A stretch of 64,000 nucleotides of DNA from Timonella sp031979385. Lineage in GTDB: Bacteria; Actinomycetota; Actinomycetes; Actinomycetales; Cellulomonadaceae. The stretch is from positions 1 through 64,000 of the forward strand of contig DALZEF010000002.1 in assembly GCA_031979385.1 (NCBI GenBank), written 5' to 3'. Each line of letters begins with the position of its first letter. Positions within the stretch are counted from its first letter, which is position 1. A model generated the notes under the pieces. It saw nothing but the letters and a program-made list of their open reading frames with translations, ran no database searches and was not told the DNA's origin. Shown here one piece after another: positions 25,159 to 33,168 of the stretch. A program made the translations under genes and the position numbers.

Positions 25159-26328
25159 GTGGCTACTCCTATTGTTTCGGTAATTGGCGGCGGACAACTT
25201 GCGCGGATGATGGCTCCTCCCGCGGCGGAGTTGGGCGTGACGCTTCGGGTTTTGGTTGAGAGTGACAGTTCAAGTGCGGCTCAGGTCGTTGTGGACTCAC
25301 CGGTTGGGAAAGCGAGCGATACTGAAACGATTAAGTCGCTCGTGACCGGTGCAAACGTGTTGACGTTTGAGCATGAGCACGTGCCCGGAGATTTCCTGCG
25401 CGAACTTATCTCCCAGGGTGTGTCAGTTCAGCCCCACCCTGATGCGCTGCTCCAAGCGCAGGACAAGATCATCATGCGCGAGCGCCTGACCGGCATGGGA
25501 CTGCCCTGCCCGGCGTGGCGTGCCCTCGACCGCGACACTGCAATCGCCACGACCCAACTCCACGAGTTCATTGCCCAGCACGGCCCGGATGTCGTGGTGA
25601 AGACCTCCCGGGGAGGTTACGACGGCAAGGGCGTTCGCGTCGTGTCGACTCCGGGGGAAGTCAACGACTGGTTCGACGGCGTGGAGGCCGGCGGCCCCGC
25701 GTTGCTGGTGGAGGAGAAGGTTCCGTTCTCGCGTGAATTGGCTGTTCTCGTCGCGCGTCGCCCCTCAGGCGATGCGGTGACGTGGCCTGTGGTCGAGTCG
25801 ATCCAGGAGAACGGCGTGTGCGCGCAGGTGATCGCTCCCGCGCCGAATCTTACGCAGGACGAAGCGGATCGTGCCCGCGAGGTGGCGCTTAAAGTCGCTC
25901 ATGGACTGGACGTGACCGGCGTCCTTGCGGTCGAGATGTTCGAGACCAGATCGGAGTCCGGTGAAACCAACATCTTCATCAACGAACTCGCGATGCGGCC
26001 GCACAACTCCGGCCACTGGACCATCACCGGCTCCGTGACCAGTCAGTTCGAGCAGCATCTTCGGGCGGTTCTGGACCTGCCCCTCGGCGACACCGCGCCG
26101 CTCGCACCATGGACCGTCATGGCTAACATTCTCGGATCCAACCGCGAAACCCTCACCGATGCGCTGCCGCAGGTGCTGGCTCAGTACCCGAACGCTAAGG
26201 TGAACCTGTACGGCAAGGAACCGCGTCCCGGACGCAAACTTGGTCACGTCAACGTCAGCGGCAGTGACCTCGAACAGGTTCTCGCGGCCGCGCGTGGCGC
26301 GGCCGCGCTCGTACGCGACCAAGACTAG
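25159..26328 (+). CDS. purK: N5-carboxyaminoimidazole ribonucleotide synthase PurK
   Basis: This ATP-grasp enzyme uses ATP and bicarbonate to convert AIR to N5-CAIR in purine synthesis. Features are the N-terminal IGGGQLARMM nucleotide loop, FEHEHV, the ATP-grasp segment VVKTSRGGYDGKGVRV, EEKVPFSRELAVLV, and INELAMRPHNSGHWT. From GTG 25159 the product has 389 residues, the family length. The longer reading from 25111 adds 16 residues that overlap the predicted promoter and precede the conserved start of the fold. purE follows after 198 bases. Confidence 0.93.
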   Translation: MATPIVSVIGGGQLARMMAPPAAELGVTLRVLVESDSSSAAQVVVDSPVGKASDTETIKSLVTGANVLTFEHEHVPGDFLRELISQGVSVQPHPDALLQAQDKIIMRERLTGMGLPCPAWRALDRDTAIATTQLHEFIAQHGPDVVVKTSRGGYDGKGVRVVSTPGEVNDWFDGVEAGGPALLVEEKVPFSRELAVLVARRPSGDAVTWPVVESIQENGVCAQVIAPAPNLTQDEADRAREVALKVAHGLDVTGVLAVEMFETRSESGETNIFINELAMRPHNSGHWTITGSVTSQFEQHLRAVLDLPLGDTAPLAPWTVMANILGSNRETLTDALPQVLAQYPNAKVNLYGKEPRPGRKLGHVNVSGSDLEQVLAAARGAAALVRDQD

Positions 26329-26357
26329 ACCTGCCACACGCCTTCACCGCGAGTGGG

Positions 26358-26391
26358 GAGAACCCCACCTGCGCGCGCCGGTGGGGTTCTC
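26358..26391 (+). terminator. hairpin between purK and purE
   Basis: A 12-bp perfect stem (26358-26369 with 26380-26391) with a 10-base loop lies 30 bases after purK. It may attenuate or process the purK-purE transcript. Downstream at about 26481-26515 there is a short tandem duplication with the core ATCAGCAACCA. Confidence 0.65.
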
Positions 26392-26526
26392 GCACTTGCG
26401 GTGGACGAGGTGCGGGCTGCCTGCGCGGAAACCCGGCCATTTACGGGCCGCCGCCGAGAGATCGACTGACCGTATCGTCGGACATCAGCAACCAGAAGTC
26501 CGAGATCAGCAACCAACAGGAGAGAC

Positions 26527-27051
26527 ATGTCAGGAAAAGCGCCGGTTGTCGGCATTGTGATGGGCTCGGATTCCGACTGGAACGTCATGGAGGAGGCCGC
26601 GAAGGCACTCACGGAATTCGGAGTCGCCGTTGAGGTGGACGTTGTGTCCGCGCACCGGATGCCGGTCGAGATGATCGAGTACGGCCGCACCGCCCACGAA
26701 CGTGGCATCCGCGTGATCATCGCCGGTGCCGGTGGGGCCGCGCACCTGCCGGGCATGCTCGCAGCCGTGACGCCGCTCCCTGTGATCGGTGTGCCGGTTC
26801 CGCTCAAGTACCTCGACGGCATGGATTCGTTGCTCTCCATCGTGCAGATGCCCGCGGGCGTCCCTGTCGCGACGGTGTCGATCGGTGGGGCACGTAACGC
26901 CGGATTGCTTGCCGCGCGGATTCTGGCGTCGGGCATTGACGACGAGTCTGCTGCGCTCCGCGAGAAGATGCTCGCCTTCCAGCAGCAGTTGGCCGAGGTC
27001 GCGCACGCCAAGGGCGAGCGCTTGCGCGCGGCCTACGCGCAAGAGGACTGA
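26527..27051 (+). CDS. purE: N5-carboxyaminoimidazole ribonucleotide mutase PurE
   Basis: This class I PurE moves the carboxylate of N5-CAIR to C4, giving CAIR, the step after PurK. The 174-residue product shows GIVMGSDSDW at the N-terminus, SAHRMP, and the active-site region IIAGAGGAAHLPGMLA. AGGAG precedes the ATG at 26527. Clustering with purK is universal in actinobacteria. Confidence 0.96.
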   Translation: MSGKAPVVGIVMGSDSDWNVMEEAAKALTEFGVAVEVDVVSAHRMPVEMIEYGRTAHERGIRVIIAGAGGAAHLPGMLAAVTPLPVIGVPVPLKYLDGMDSLLSIVQMPAGVPVATVSIGGARNAGLLAARILASGIDDESAALREKMLAFQQQLAEVAHAKGERLRAAYAQED

Positions 27052-27081
27052 ACGCTTTTCAGACCGCTACGCACCCAGAAT

Positions 27082-27120
27082 ACGACGAAACCACCCGCAC
27101 ATAACGGGTGGTTTCGTCGT
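27082..27120. terminator. bidirectional terminator between purE and the LCP operon
   Basis: A 16-bp perfect stem (27082-27097 with 27105-27120) with a 7-base loop lies between the convergent purE and LCP genes. Confidence 0.85.
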
Positions 27121-27199
27121 AAGACGGGTGGGCAAGGTGTTGGGCCCAAGACCCAAGACGTCGGAGTTCAGGGGTTCCGAGCGTGAATATGGCGAGGGC

Positions 27200-28747
27200 C
27201 TAGTCGCGCAAGCTGTTGTATTCGCCTGGTTCGAGCGTGCCCGCAGCGACATCCTTGAAGAACTGTTCCGTACCAGCATCGTCGAGTTGCACGGCCGAAC
27301 CTACGCCGCCCGGGCGATAGTTGAGCGAAACGATCGGCGGGGTTCCGGTGACGCCACCATCGGAGTTGGCCTTGCGGAAGGCGAGGGCCAACTTGCCGAG
27401 GTCGACGTATCCGGTTCCCTCGCTGACCACGAGCGCACTGGTTCCCGCGTCCACGAGCTTGCGCTGCGTGTTTGGGTTGATTAGGTCGCCGGGGGACTGA
27501 AGTTTCTTGGCCACTGCTGAGACGACCTGGCGCTGACGTTCGGCACGCCCAATGTCACCGAGTGGATCCTTTTTACGCATACGAGCGAAAGCCAGGGCAG
27601 TCTCGCCGTCTGCCTCGTGGCAGCCTTCCTCCCAGTCAAGTTTGCTCTCCTTGTCCTTCACGGAGTAGTCGAGGCAGAGCTCAACGCCGCCAACGGCATC
27701 GACAATCCCCTCAACCCCACTGAAGCCAATCTCAACGTAGTGGTCTACGGTCAGGTTGGTGAGGTTCTCAACGGTTTCAACGAGCAGTGGAGCACCGCCA
27801 AAGGAGAAAGCCGCGTTGATCTTGTTTGAGTTATGTCCGGGGATAGCCACGTAAATGTCGCGCGGCAGTGAGATCAGGGCATTTGGCCCGGACTCGGGCA
27901 CGTGCAGCAGCATGATCGTGTCGGCGCGTGCTCCCTGAATGTGGGAGTCGCTGTCCTTGCCGCGCGAGTCTGAGCCTGCGATCAGGTAGGTGGTACCACC
28001 CGTGTTGGACGCGCCAGACAGTGCGTCGACATGGTTGAGTTTGGAGTTGGCCCACATGAGGAGCCCGATCGGCCAGGCAATCATCGCCGCCAGAAGTAGG
28101 AGTGCCACGGTTGTGAAGATGCGCTTCTTGCGCTTCTTCCTGGTTGGTGCCGAGGGTGTGGTGCCGTGGGGCCGTCCTGGTCCACCAGGTTTGGCACCAC
28201 TTGAAGAACGTGGGCCACTCGGCGCGTGGACGGGGTTGACACCAAGCGTCGCTGATTGACTGGAACCGTTGCCTCGGGGCGTATAGGCAGGGGCAGCTTC
28301 AGGGCTGCCTGAGGCCTGGAGTGGGGTGCCACTGACTCGGCGTGGAGTTCCGGTCACTGACCGGGAAGGCATCTCGCGGCTGTTCTTCGGGGCGAAGGAC
28401 TGCGGCAGCACCGATGTGCCTTGTGGCCTTGACGGCTCTGCGCCTGGTGTCGAAGGCGGGTGCGAGGAGGTGGAGACACGGGAAACAGAGGGTGGGGGAG
28501 AAACCGCGGCGGGAGTCTCGCCGGTGTTTCCCCTGCGGATCTTCACGATCTTTTGTGAGTCAGTCACTGTGGGCGGCTCGTCACTAGGTCGTGGAGCGCG
28601 AGCCTGCTGAGGTCCGGTCTCAGGTGAACCAACCTCGATTGCGCGGGTGCGCTGCGGTCGGCCTGGACGCCCGGAGGACGGCGTGAAACTTGGTGGAGGA
28701 AGTGCTCCTCCGCCTTGCCTGTTCTGCGGGTCGTTGTGGCTAGCCAT
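27200..28747 (-). CDS. LytR-CpsA-Psr (LCP) glycopolymer ligase with long disordered N-terminus
   Basis: The product has 515 residues. The first 200 or so are Pro/Ser/Gly-rich and likely disordered in the cytosol. A basic stretch (TRKKRKKR) and one transmembrane helix (about 212-232) lead to an extracytoplasmic LCP domain with AGSDSRG, ARADTIMLLHV, SLPRDIYVAI, KINAAFSFGG and FARMRKKDPLGDIGRAERQRQ. LCP enzymes transfer undecaprenyl-phosphate-linked polymers such as teichoic acids or arabinogalactan to peptidoglycan. It is the second gene of a two-LCP operon. The likely client is the surface polymer encoded further right. Confidence 0.92.
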   Translation of the reverse strand: MASHNDPQNRQGGGALPPPSFTPSSGRPGRPQRTRAIEVGSPETGPQQARAPRPSDEPPTVTDSQKIVKIRRGNTGETPAAVSPPPSVSRVSTSSHPPSTPGAEPSRPQGTSVLPQSFAPKNSREMPSRSVTGTPRRVSGTPLQASGSPEAAPAYTPRGNGSSQSATLGVNPVHAPSGPRSSSGAKPGGPGRPHGTTPSAPTRKKRKKRIFTTVALLLLAAMIAWPIGLLMWANSKLNHVDALSGASNTGGTTYLIAGSDSRGKDSDSHIQGARADTIMLLHVPESGPNALISLPRDIYVAIPGHNSNKINAAFSFGGAPLLVETVENLTNLTVDHYVEIGFSGVEGIVDAVGGVELCLDYSVKDKESKLDWEEGCHEADGETALAFARMRKKDPLGDIGRAERQRQVVSAVAKKLQSPGDLINPNTQRKLVDAGTSALVVSEGTGYVDLGKLALAFRKANSDGGVTGTPPIVSLNYRPGGVGSAVQLDDAGTEQFFKDVAAGTLEPGEYNSLRD

Positions 28748-28775
28748 GAGTCAAACCAATCGGTAGGGATGATGC

Positions 28776-29975
28776 TTATGGTGTGGTGGACTCGGACGGT
28801 TCGGTGCTCACGCACTCGTCGGGTTCGGTGCCGTCTTCGGCATCATCTGTCGGTTCGCACTCGGTTGCCTCGTCTGGCTCATCCTCGATGGGGTCGTCCA
28901 CCTTGAGACGTTCCCAGTAATCATTCGCCGCGTCAAGCCAGACCACTCGGTTCTTGTTAGTGGGGTCCTCACCGACCGGGGTTGAATAGAACTTGACGTT
29001 GTCCTGGCTGATGCCCTTGAGCGACCAGGCCAGGGCGATGATGTCATCCGCGCCAAGTTCGCTGTCCACGGTCAGGGATTCGAGCGATGCGGTCACGAAA
29101 CTCGTGAGCTTGTTGATGTCCGTGAGCAGGTTCTTGGACAGGGCTGTCTGCAACGTCGCCTCGAGGACTGCCTGCTGGCGTTCGATTCGCTTGAGGTCGG
29201 AGCCGATGTTTAGGCCCCACCCGGAGCCGGTGCGGGCGCGGACGAGTTGCAGGGCGGTCTTGCCGTCAAGGGTCTGCTCGCCAGCGGAGAGCTTGAGGTT
29301 GCCAGCCTTCTTGGAGGTGACGTCCTCGGGGATGTCGATGTCGATGCCGCCGAGGGCATCGACCATACCCACGAAGCCCTCAAAGTTCACGATGACCGTG
29401 TGATCGATGATGAGCCCGGTGTTCCACTGCACGGTTTCCACGGTGCAGGCGGCGGCGAACACGTAGTCACCGCCGTAGTCCCATCCGCGTGCGAAGGCGT
29501 TGTTGAACATGCCGCGCTGCTGGGCGGGCACGGTTTTGCCGTCACCGACCTGGCAGGCGGGGAGGTGCACCATGGAGTCACGGGGAATCGATACGACCTC
29601 GACGCGGGAGCGGTCGGAGGAGACGTGCACGATCATGGTGGTGTCCGAGCGTTCACCGCCGACATGGTCTCCGGCGAGGTCGGCTCCGGCCCCAGCACGG
29701 GAGTCTGTGCCCATGACCAGGATGTTCAGGGATTCACCAGCGCGTGGATCTTTAGGAGTCTGCGGGGTCGACACGTACTTCTTGGTGTCGATCTGCGTCA
29801 GCGAGGAGTTAACGCGCCACTGGATTGCGAAAGCGACCGAACCGCCGAATCCCAGAACCGCCACGAGAGCGAGGGAGATGATACGTGCGAGGCGCGGCCC
29901 ATGCTGGGTGCGCGCGTGCGCGGGCGACGAACGTACGAATTCGACGCTATTGCGGCTGGTCTTCTTTTTGGTCAC
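28776..29975 (-). CDS. LytR-CpsA-Psr (LCP) glycopolymer ligase with acidic C-tail
   Basis: From GTG 29975 the product has 399 residues: a short cytosolic tail, one transmembrane helix, and an LCP domain with VMGTDSRAG, RSDTTMIVHVS, SIPRDSMVHLP, MFNNAFARGWD and RARTGSGWGLNIGSDLKRIE, then a strongly acidic tail of about 40 residues (rich in Asp, Glu, Thr). GTG 29975 is preferred because AGGA lies 9 bases upstream. An ATG at 29999 and a far upstream start at 30122 are in frame but have weaker support. It is 28 bases upstream of the other LCP gene. Confidence 0.9.
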   Translation of the reverse strand: MTKKKTSRNSVEFVRSSPAHARTQHGPRLARIISLALVAVLGFGGSVAFAIQWRVNSSLTQIDTKKYVSTPQTPKDPRAGESLNILVMGTDSRAGAGADLAGDHVGGERSDTTMIVHVSSDRSRVEVVSIPRDSMVHLPACQVGDGKTVPAQQRGMFNNAFARGWDYGGDYVFAAACTVETVQWNTGLIIDHTVIVNFEGFVGMVDALGGIDIDIPEDVTSKKAGNLKLSAGEQTLDGKTALQLVRARTGSGWGLNIGSDLKRIERQQAVLEATLQTALSKNLLTDINKLTSFVTASLESLTVDSELGADDIIALAWSLKGISQDNVKFYSTPVGEDPTNKNRVVWLDAANDYWERLKVDDPIEDEPDEATECEPTDDAEDGTEPDECVSTEPSESTTP

Positions 29976-30178
29976 GGTATTAAATCCTAGAATGAACATG
30001 CGGTATTTGCCCGCATAGGTAGGGGGAAAGCCGTGTAAATCTTGTGTATACGGCTCTTGCGTCGCCTTTTTGTGGGGTTTGACGCAGAAAAGAGGTCCTT
30101 TAGTCGTATCGGTCGTGCCCATACCCTACGTGAGCGACCTGTGTGTGAAACGTATGTGTAGAACCCTTCGGAGGTATT

Positions 30179-31189
30179 GTGCGGCTCTTGGTAACCGGTG
30201 GGGCTGGCTTCATTGGCACTAACTTTGTGCGGTGGGTCCGGCAGTTCCAACCTGAGGTTGTCATCACGGTTCTGGACGCGTACACATACGCCGCGCAGGG
30301 CATGAACCTCGAGGTTGACGGCTGGTTGACTGATCAGGACGGCTCGGTACGCGTGGTGCGCGGCGATATCCGGGATACCGAACTGGTACGCGATCTTGTA
30401 CGCGTGCACGATGCGGTGGTGCACTTCGCGGCAGAATCCCACAACGATCTGTCTCTTGACCGGCCACTGGAGTTCGTGGACGTGAACGTGCGCGGCACCG
30501 GTGTTCTGCTTGAGGCGGTGCGCGCTCACCGCGTTCGCTTCCACCACGTCTCGACCGATGAGGTGTTTGGCGATCTCACGCTGAACGATCCGCCGTTCAC
30601 TCGCCTCAGCCCGTATCGTCCGTCGAGCCCCTATTCGTCGTCGAAGGCATCTGCGGATCACCTCGTGCGCGCCTGGGTGAGGTCTTACGGCGTGAACGCG
30701 ACGATCTCGATCTGCTCCAATAACTACGGCCCGTTCCAGCACGTGGAGAAGTTCATTCCCCGCCAGATCACCGAACTGCTTGAGGGACGCCCGCCGCGCA
30801 TCTATGGCTCGGGCCGCAATGTGCGCGACTGGATTCACGTGGATGACCACTCGGCTGGCGTGTGGGCGGCGCTGACGGGCGGTGCGATGGGGCAGACCTA
30901 CCTGTTGGGCGCGCGCAGCGAGTTCAGCAACCTCGAGATTGTCCACACCCTGCTCGATATTTTCGGGCGTCCGCGCACCGATCTGCTTCAGGTCGCGGAT
31001 CGGGCCGGGCACGATCTGCGGTACGCAATCGATCCGTCTGACACTGAGGGCGAACTTGGGTGGCGGGCAACATCGCGCCTGATGTACGACGAGTTGGAGC
31101 GTCTCGTGCACTGGTACGACTCCCAGCAGGGCTGGTGGATGCCGCTGAAGCAGGCGACCGAGGACCGTTATCTGGCCCGCGGTCAGTGA
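30179..31189 (+). CDS. rmlB: dTDP-glucose 4,6-dehydratase RmlB
   Basis: This extended short-chain dehydrogenase has 336 residues. NAD-binding GGAGFIGTNF is at the N-terminus, STDEVFGDL carries the catalytic Thr-Asp-Glu, and SPYSSSKASADH holds the YxxxK pair. CSNNYGPFQH and RNVRDWIHVDDH are further RmlB signatures. It forms dTDP-4-keto-6-deoxyglucose for rhamnose or other deoxysugars. rmlA, rmlC and rmlD are not in the window. The start is GTG with GGAGG 4 bases upstream. Confidence 0.9.
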   Translation: MRLLVTGGAGFIGTNFVRWVRQFQPEVVITVLDAYTYAAQGMNLEVDGWLTDQDGSVRVVRGDIRDTELVRDLVRVHDAVVHFAAESHNDLSLDRPLEFVDVNVRGTGVLLEAVRAHRVRFHHVSTDEVFGDLTLNDPPFTRLSPYRPSSPYSSSKASADHLVRAWVRSYGVNATISICSNNYGPFQHVEKFIPRQITELLEGRPPRIYGSGRNVRDWIHVDDHSAGVWAALTGGAMGQTYLLGARSEFSNLEIVHTLLDIFGRPRTDLLQVADRAGHDLRYAIDPSDTEGELGWRATSRLMYDELERLVHWYDSQQGWWMPLKQATEDRYLARGQ

Positions 31190-31229
31190 TGAGCCTCAAC
31201 CGCCGAACTCGTAAATTCCTCGGCGTTTT

Positions 31230-31284
31230 GAGAGTTACCGAATGTGCACTCTCAAACACTGAGAGTGCACATTCGGTAATTCTC
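31230..31284. terminator. bidirectional terminator between rmlB and the TIGR03089 gene
   Basis: A 25-bp stem (31230-31254 with 31260-31284) has one G-T wobble and an AACAC loop, and lies between two convergent genes. It lacks a T-run. Confidence 0.82.
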
Positions 31285-31317
31285 AGCGAGGGAGGAGAGT
31301 TGAGGGTGCCCCAAACA

Positions 31318-32070
31318 TCAGGGGATGTCGATGACCGTGGTGATCTTCTCGGACTCGATGATGCGCTGCAGACGAGCCGAATCGTCGGCAATCTCGCCCG
31401 TCATCTCAGGGCCAAACAGAACGACCGAACCACCATGGCTCCACACGCCCACGGCGTGTTGCAACACGCTGACACGTGACTCAACCGAGTCCGAGGCAAC
31501 TCGTAGCAGAGTGCGATCACCGGTGTCCTCGGTTGCGGAACGCACCCAGTCAGGCAACTGCGCGTACGTGATGTGCCCGTCCGTGGTTGTGACTGCACAC
31601 TGGGATACATCGGTGGGCGGAACGAATCCGAGCGAATCGCCATACGTCATGACCGCCCCCGCAGCGTCCACTGCACCCGGTGGAAGTTCACCCGGATAAC
31701 GGCGAGCAAGGGCAGCAAGCGTCACCACGATGAGTTCGCGAGCGTCGCTGAACGTGTCGGGCGTGTCGGTGATGATCACGTCGGGTTCGCGGGTCGGTTC
31801 AAGGGTCAGGCGGCCACCTGCGCGCAACACGGCCAGCGACCAGGTCAGCAAGCGCCAGTGCGGTGGCAGATCAACGAGAAGGGTGCGGCCAGGTTCGCAG
31901 TCGAACTCCTCGCACAGCAGATTCGTGGTCTTGTTCACCCAGTTGCCAAGGACCGCCCCCGATAACTCGATGCGCTCAAAGTCGCCTCCGTACCAGGTGA
32001 GTCGCGGATGGCCGGGGTCCTGAAGCATTGAGGAGAGCGTGGCCTGTAAGAAATTAGCGCCTGAAGTCAT
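31318..32070 (-). CDS. TIGR03089 family protein
   Basis: The product has 250 residues and resembles the TIGR03089 family of actinobacteria. Its N-terminal half looks like the start of an AMP-binding (acyl-CoA ligase) fold, as in RLTWYGGDFERIELSGAVLG, but the adenylation motifs are absent, so it is unlikely to be an active ligase. Members lie between LCP/rml genes and whiB2 in mycobacteria (Rv3268 region), which matches the neighbourhood here. The role is unknown. Confidence 0.78.
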   Translation of the reverse strand: MTSGANFLQATLSSMLQDPGHPRLTWYGGDFERIELSGAVLGNWVNKTTNLLCEEFDCEPGRTLLVDLPPHWRLLTWSLAVLRAGGRLTLEPTREPDVIITDTPDTFSDARELIVVTLAALARRYPGELPPGAVDAAGAVMTYGDSLGFVPPTDVSQCAVTTTDGHITYAQLPDWVRSATEDTGDRTLLRVASDSVESRVSVLQHAVGVWSHGGSVVLFGPEMTGEIADDSARLQRIIESEKITTVIDIP

Positions 32071-32386
32071 GTTTTTCAGTGTAAAGGGTTAAAGTCTCAC
32101 CCGTTGATGTCGATGACCATGATGGAAATGTGGTACACGTCCCACGCAACACAGTAGCCTGTGTCACATTAGTGAAATTTATGTGAGATGAACGCTCACA
32201 CCTCACGGTGGTCAGACGATTGTGCAGGTGGATGCCGAGGGGCCGGTGTGCGCAGGATCGAGGATTTCACCCGCGATTCCGGGGCAAATACCACATTCCG
32301 GCTTGACTAGCGAAGATGACACGCGTGTAATTTTGCGTATGGTTGTTTCGAGACAGCCAATAGCAACAGCAGTGGAGGATAACAGT
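32071..32386 (+). promoter_or_regulatory. whiB2 control region
   Basis: These 316 bases hold a good promoter: TTGACT (32303-32308), 17 bp, TGTAAT (32326-32331), giving a leader of about 50 bases. Upstream are two overlapping inverted repeats: TCACAT-N11-ATGTGA (32164-32186) and TGTGAG-N7-CTCACA (32182-32200). They resemble half sites of CRP-type regulators, but the spacing is not the usual six bases. GGAGGA precedes the whiB2 ATG. Confidence 0.7.
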
Positions 32387-32722
32387 ATGTGGAACCTGCT
32401 CAACGCTGACGGACCATTTCCGAGCGATGCCAATCGAGCATCGGAGTCAGCGCGCGCGGTCCCATCAGTCTTGTCGCTCATCGGTGGCGGCGAAGACCAA
32501 TCGATCCTCGGCTGGCAGGAACGCGCACTTTGCGCACAAACCGACCCAGAGGCCTTCTTCCCGGAAAAGGGCGGCTCCACTCGTGAAGCCAAAAAAGTCT
32601 GTGTCGCGTGCGAAGTCCGTGTTGAATGCCTCGAATACGCTCTGGCCAATGATGAGCGGTTCGGAATCTGGGGAGGCCTCTCGGAGCGTGAGCGTCGCAA
32701 GCTCAAGCGCCGGGCAGTCTAA
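32387..32722 (+). CDS. whiB2: WhiB2/WhmD-like iron-sulfur regulator of septation
   Basis: The 111-residue protein has the cluster ligands Cys49, Cys72, Cys75 and Cys81, the GIWGG turn (93-97) and a basic C-terminus (RERRKLKRRAV). The stretch CAQTDPEAFFPEKGGSTREA is near identical to mycobacterial WhiB2 (WhmD), needed for septum formation, and to Streptomyces WhiB. ATG 32387 is chosen because GGAGGA lies just upstream and the promoter lies inside the longer reading from 32222. Its neighbours (manB, DUF3499 and the zincin-like gene) match the mycobacterial whiB2 locus. Confidence 0.93.
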   Translation: MWNLLNADGPFPSDANRASESARAVPSVLSLIGGGEDQSILGWQERALCAQTDPEAFFPEKGGSTREAKKVCVACEVRVECLEYALANDERFGIWGGLSERERRKLKRRAV

Positions 32723-33168
32723 CGATTTTTTGGGGGAGTACCCGTTTGGGGTGCATGTTAGGTACGTGCATGCCTGCGTAGGTCACGCAGCGTGGATGTG
32801 CGCATTAAACACGACTTACAGTAGGCGGTCGGCTCTTAGGGGCAGGCCGCCTACTGTCTTTGGTGGCTCTTGTCGCTCCCGCAGGTTAGGGAGGAATGAC
32901 TGCTTGAGTCGATGGGCGCATTTTCGCCCGGGTGCGTGGGTTTTGTGTGGGTATCCGGTCTCTTTTTAGCCCATCGCTGTGAGCGGGGAGGAAGGGATGG
33001 CGGCGCACCGTGGGTGAAGCACCCGATTCCAAGGTTGGTGGGGCAGTATTGATGAGGCCATGCTTTGGCCGCCCAAGTTGGAGTGTCCCCGCGGTTTCGC
33101 TCGGTTAGTCGAACCCCGCAGATACGTACTCTCCAACCAGACACAGCACATCGCAGGAAGGTACAGCG
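32723..33168. other. whiB2 terminator and leader of the giant glycosyltransferase
   Basis: These 446 bases contain a hairpin 96 bases after whiB2 (ACAGTAGGCGG 32818-32828 with CCGCCTACTGT 32847-32857, followed by CTTTG), probably its terminator. The rest must hold the promoter of the glycosyltransferase gene. Forward and reverse frames here are open but give no recognisable protein. Confidence 0.55.
32818..32857 (+). terminator. terminator of whiB2
   Basis: An 11-bp perfect stem with an 18-base loop lies downstream of whiB2 and is followed by CTTTGG. Confidence 0.65.

Noticed and set aside
29987..31111. A 374-codon minus-strand open frame
   Set aside because: It is antisense to rmlB, which has complete catalytic motifs. 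The shadow has none.
32222..32386. Longer N-terminus for whiB2
   Set aside because: The extra 55 codons include the TTGACT-17-TGTAAT promoter, and the internal ATG has a better ribosome-binding site.
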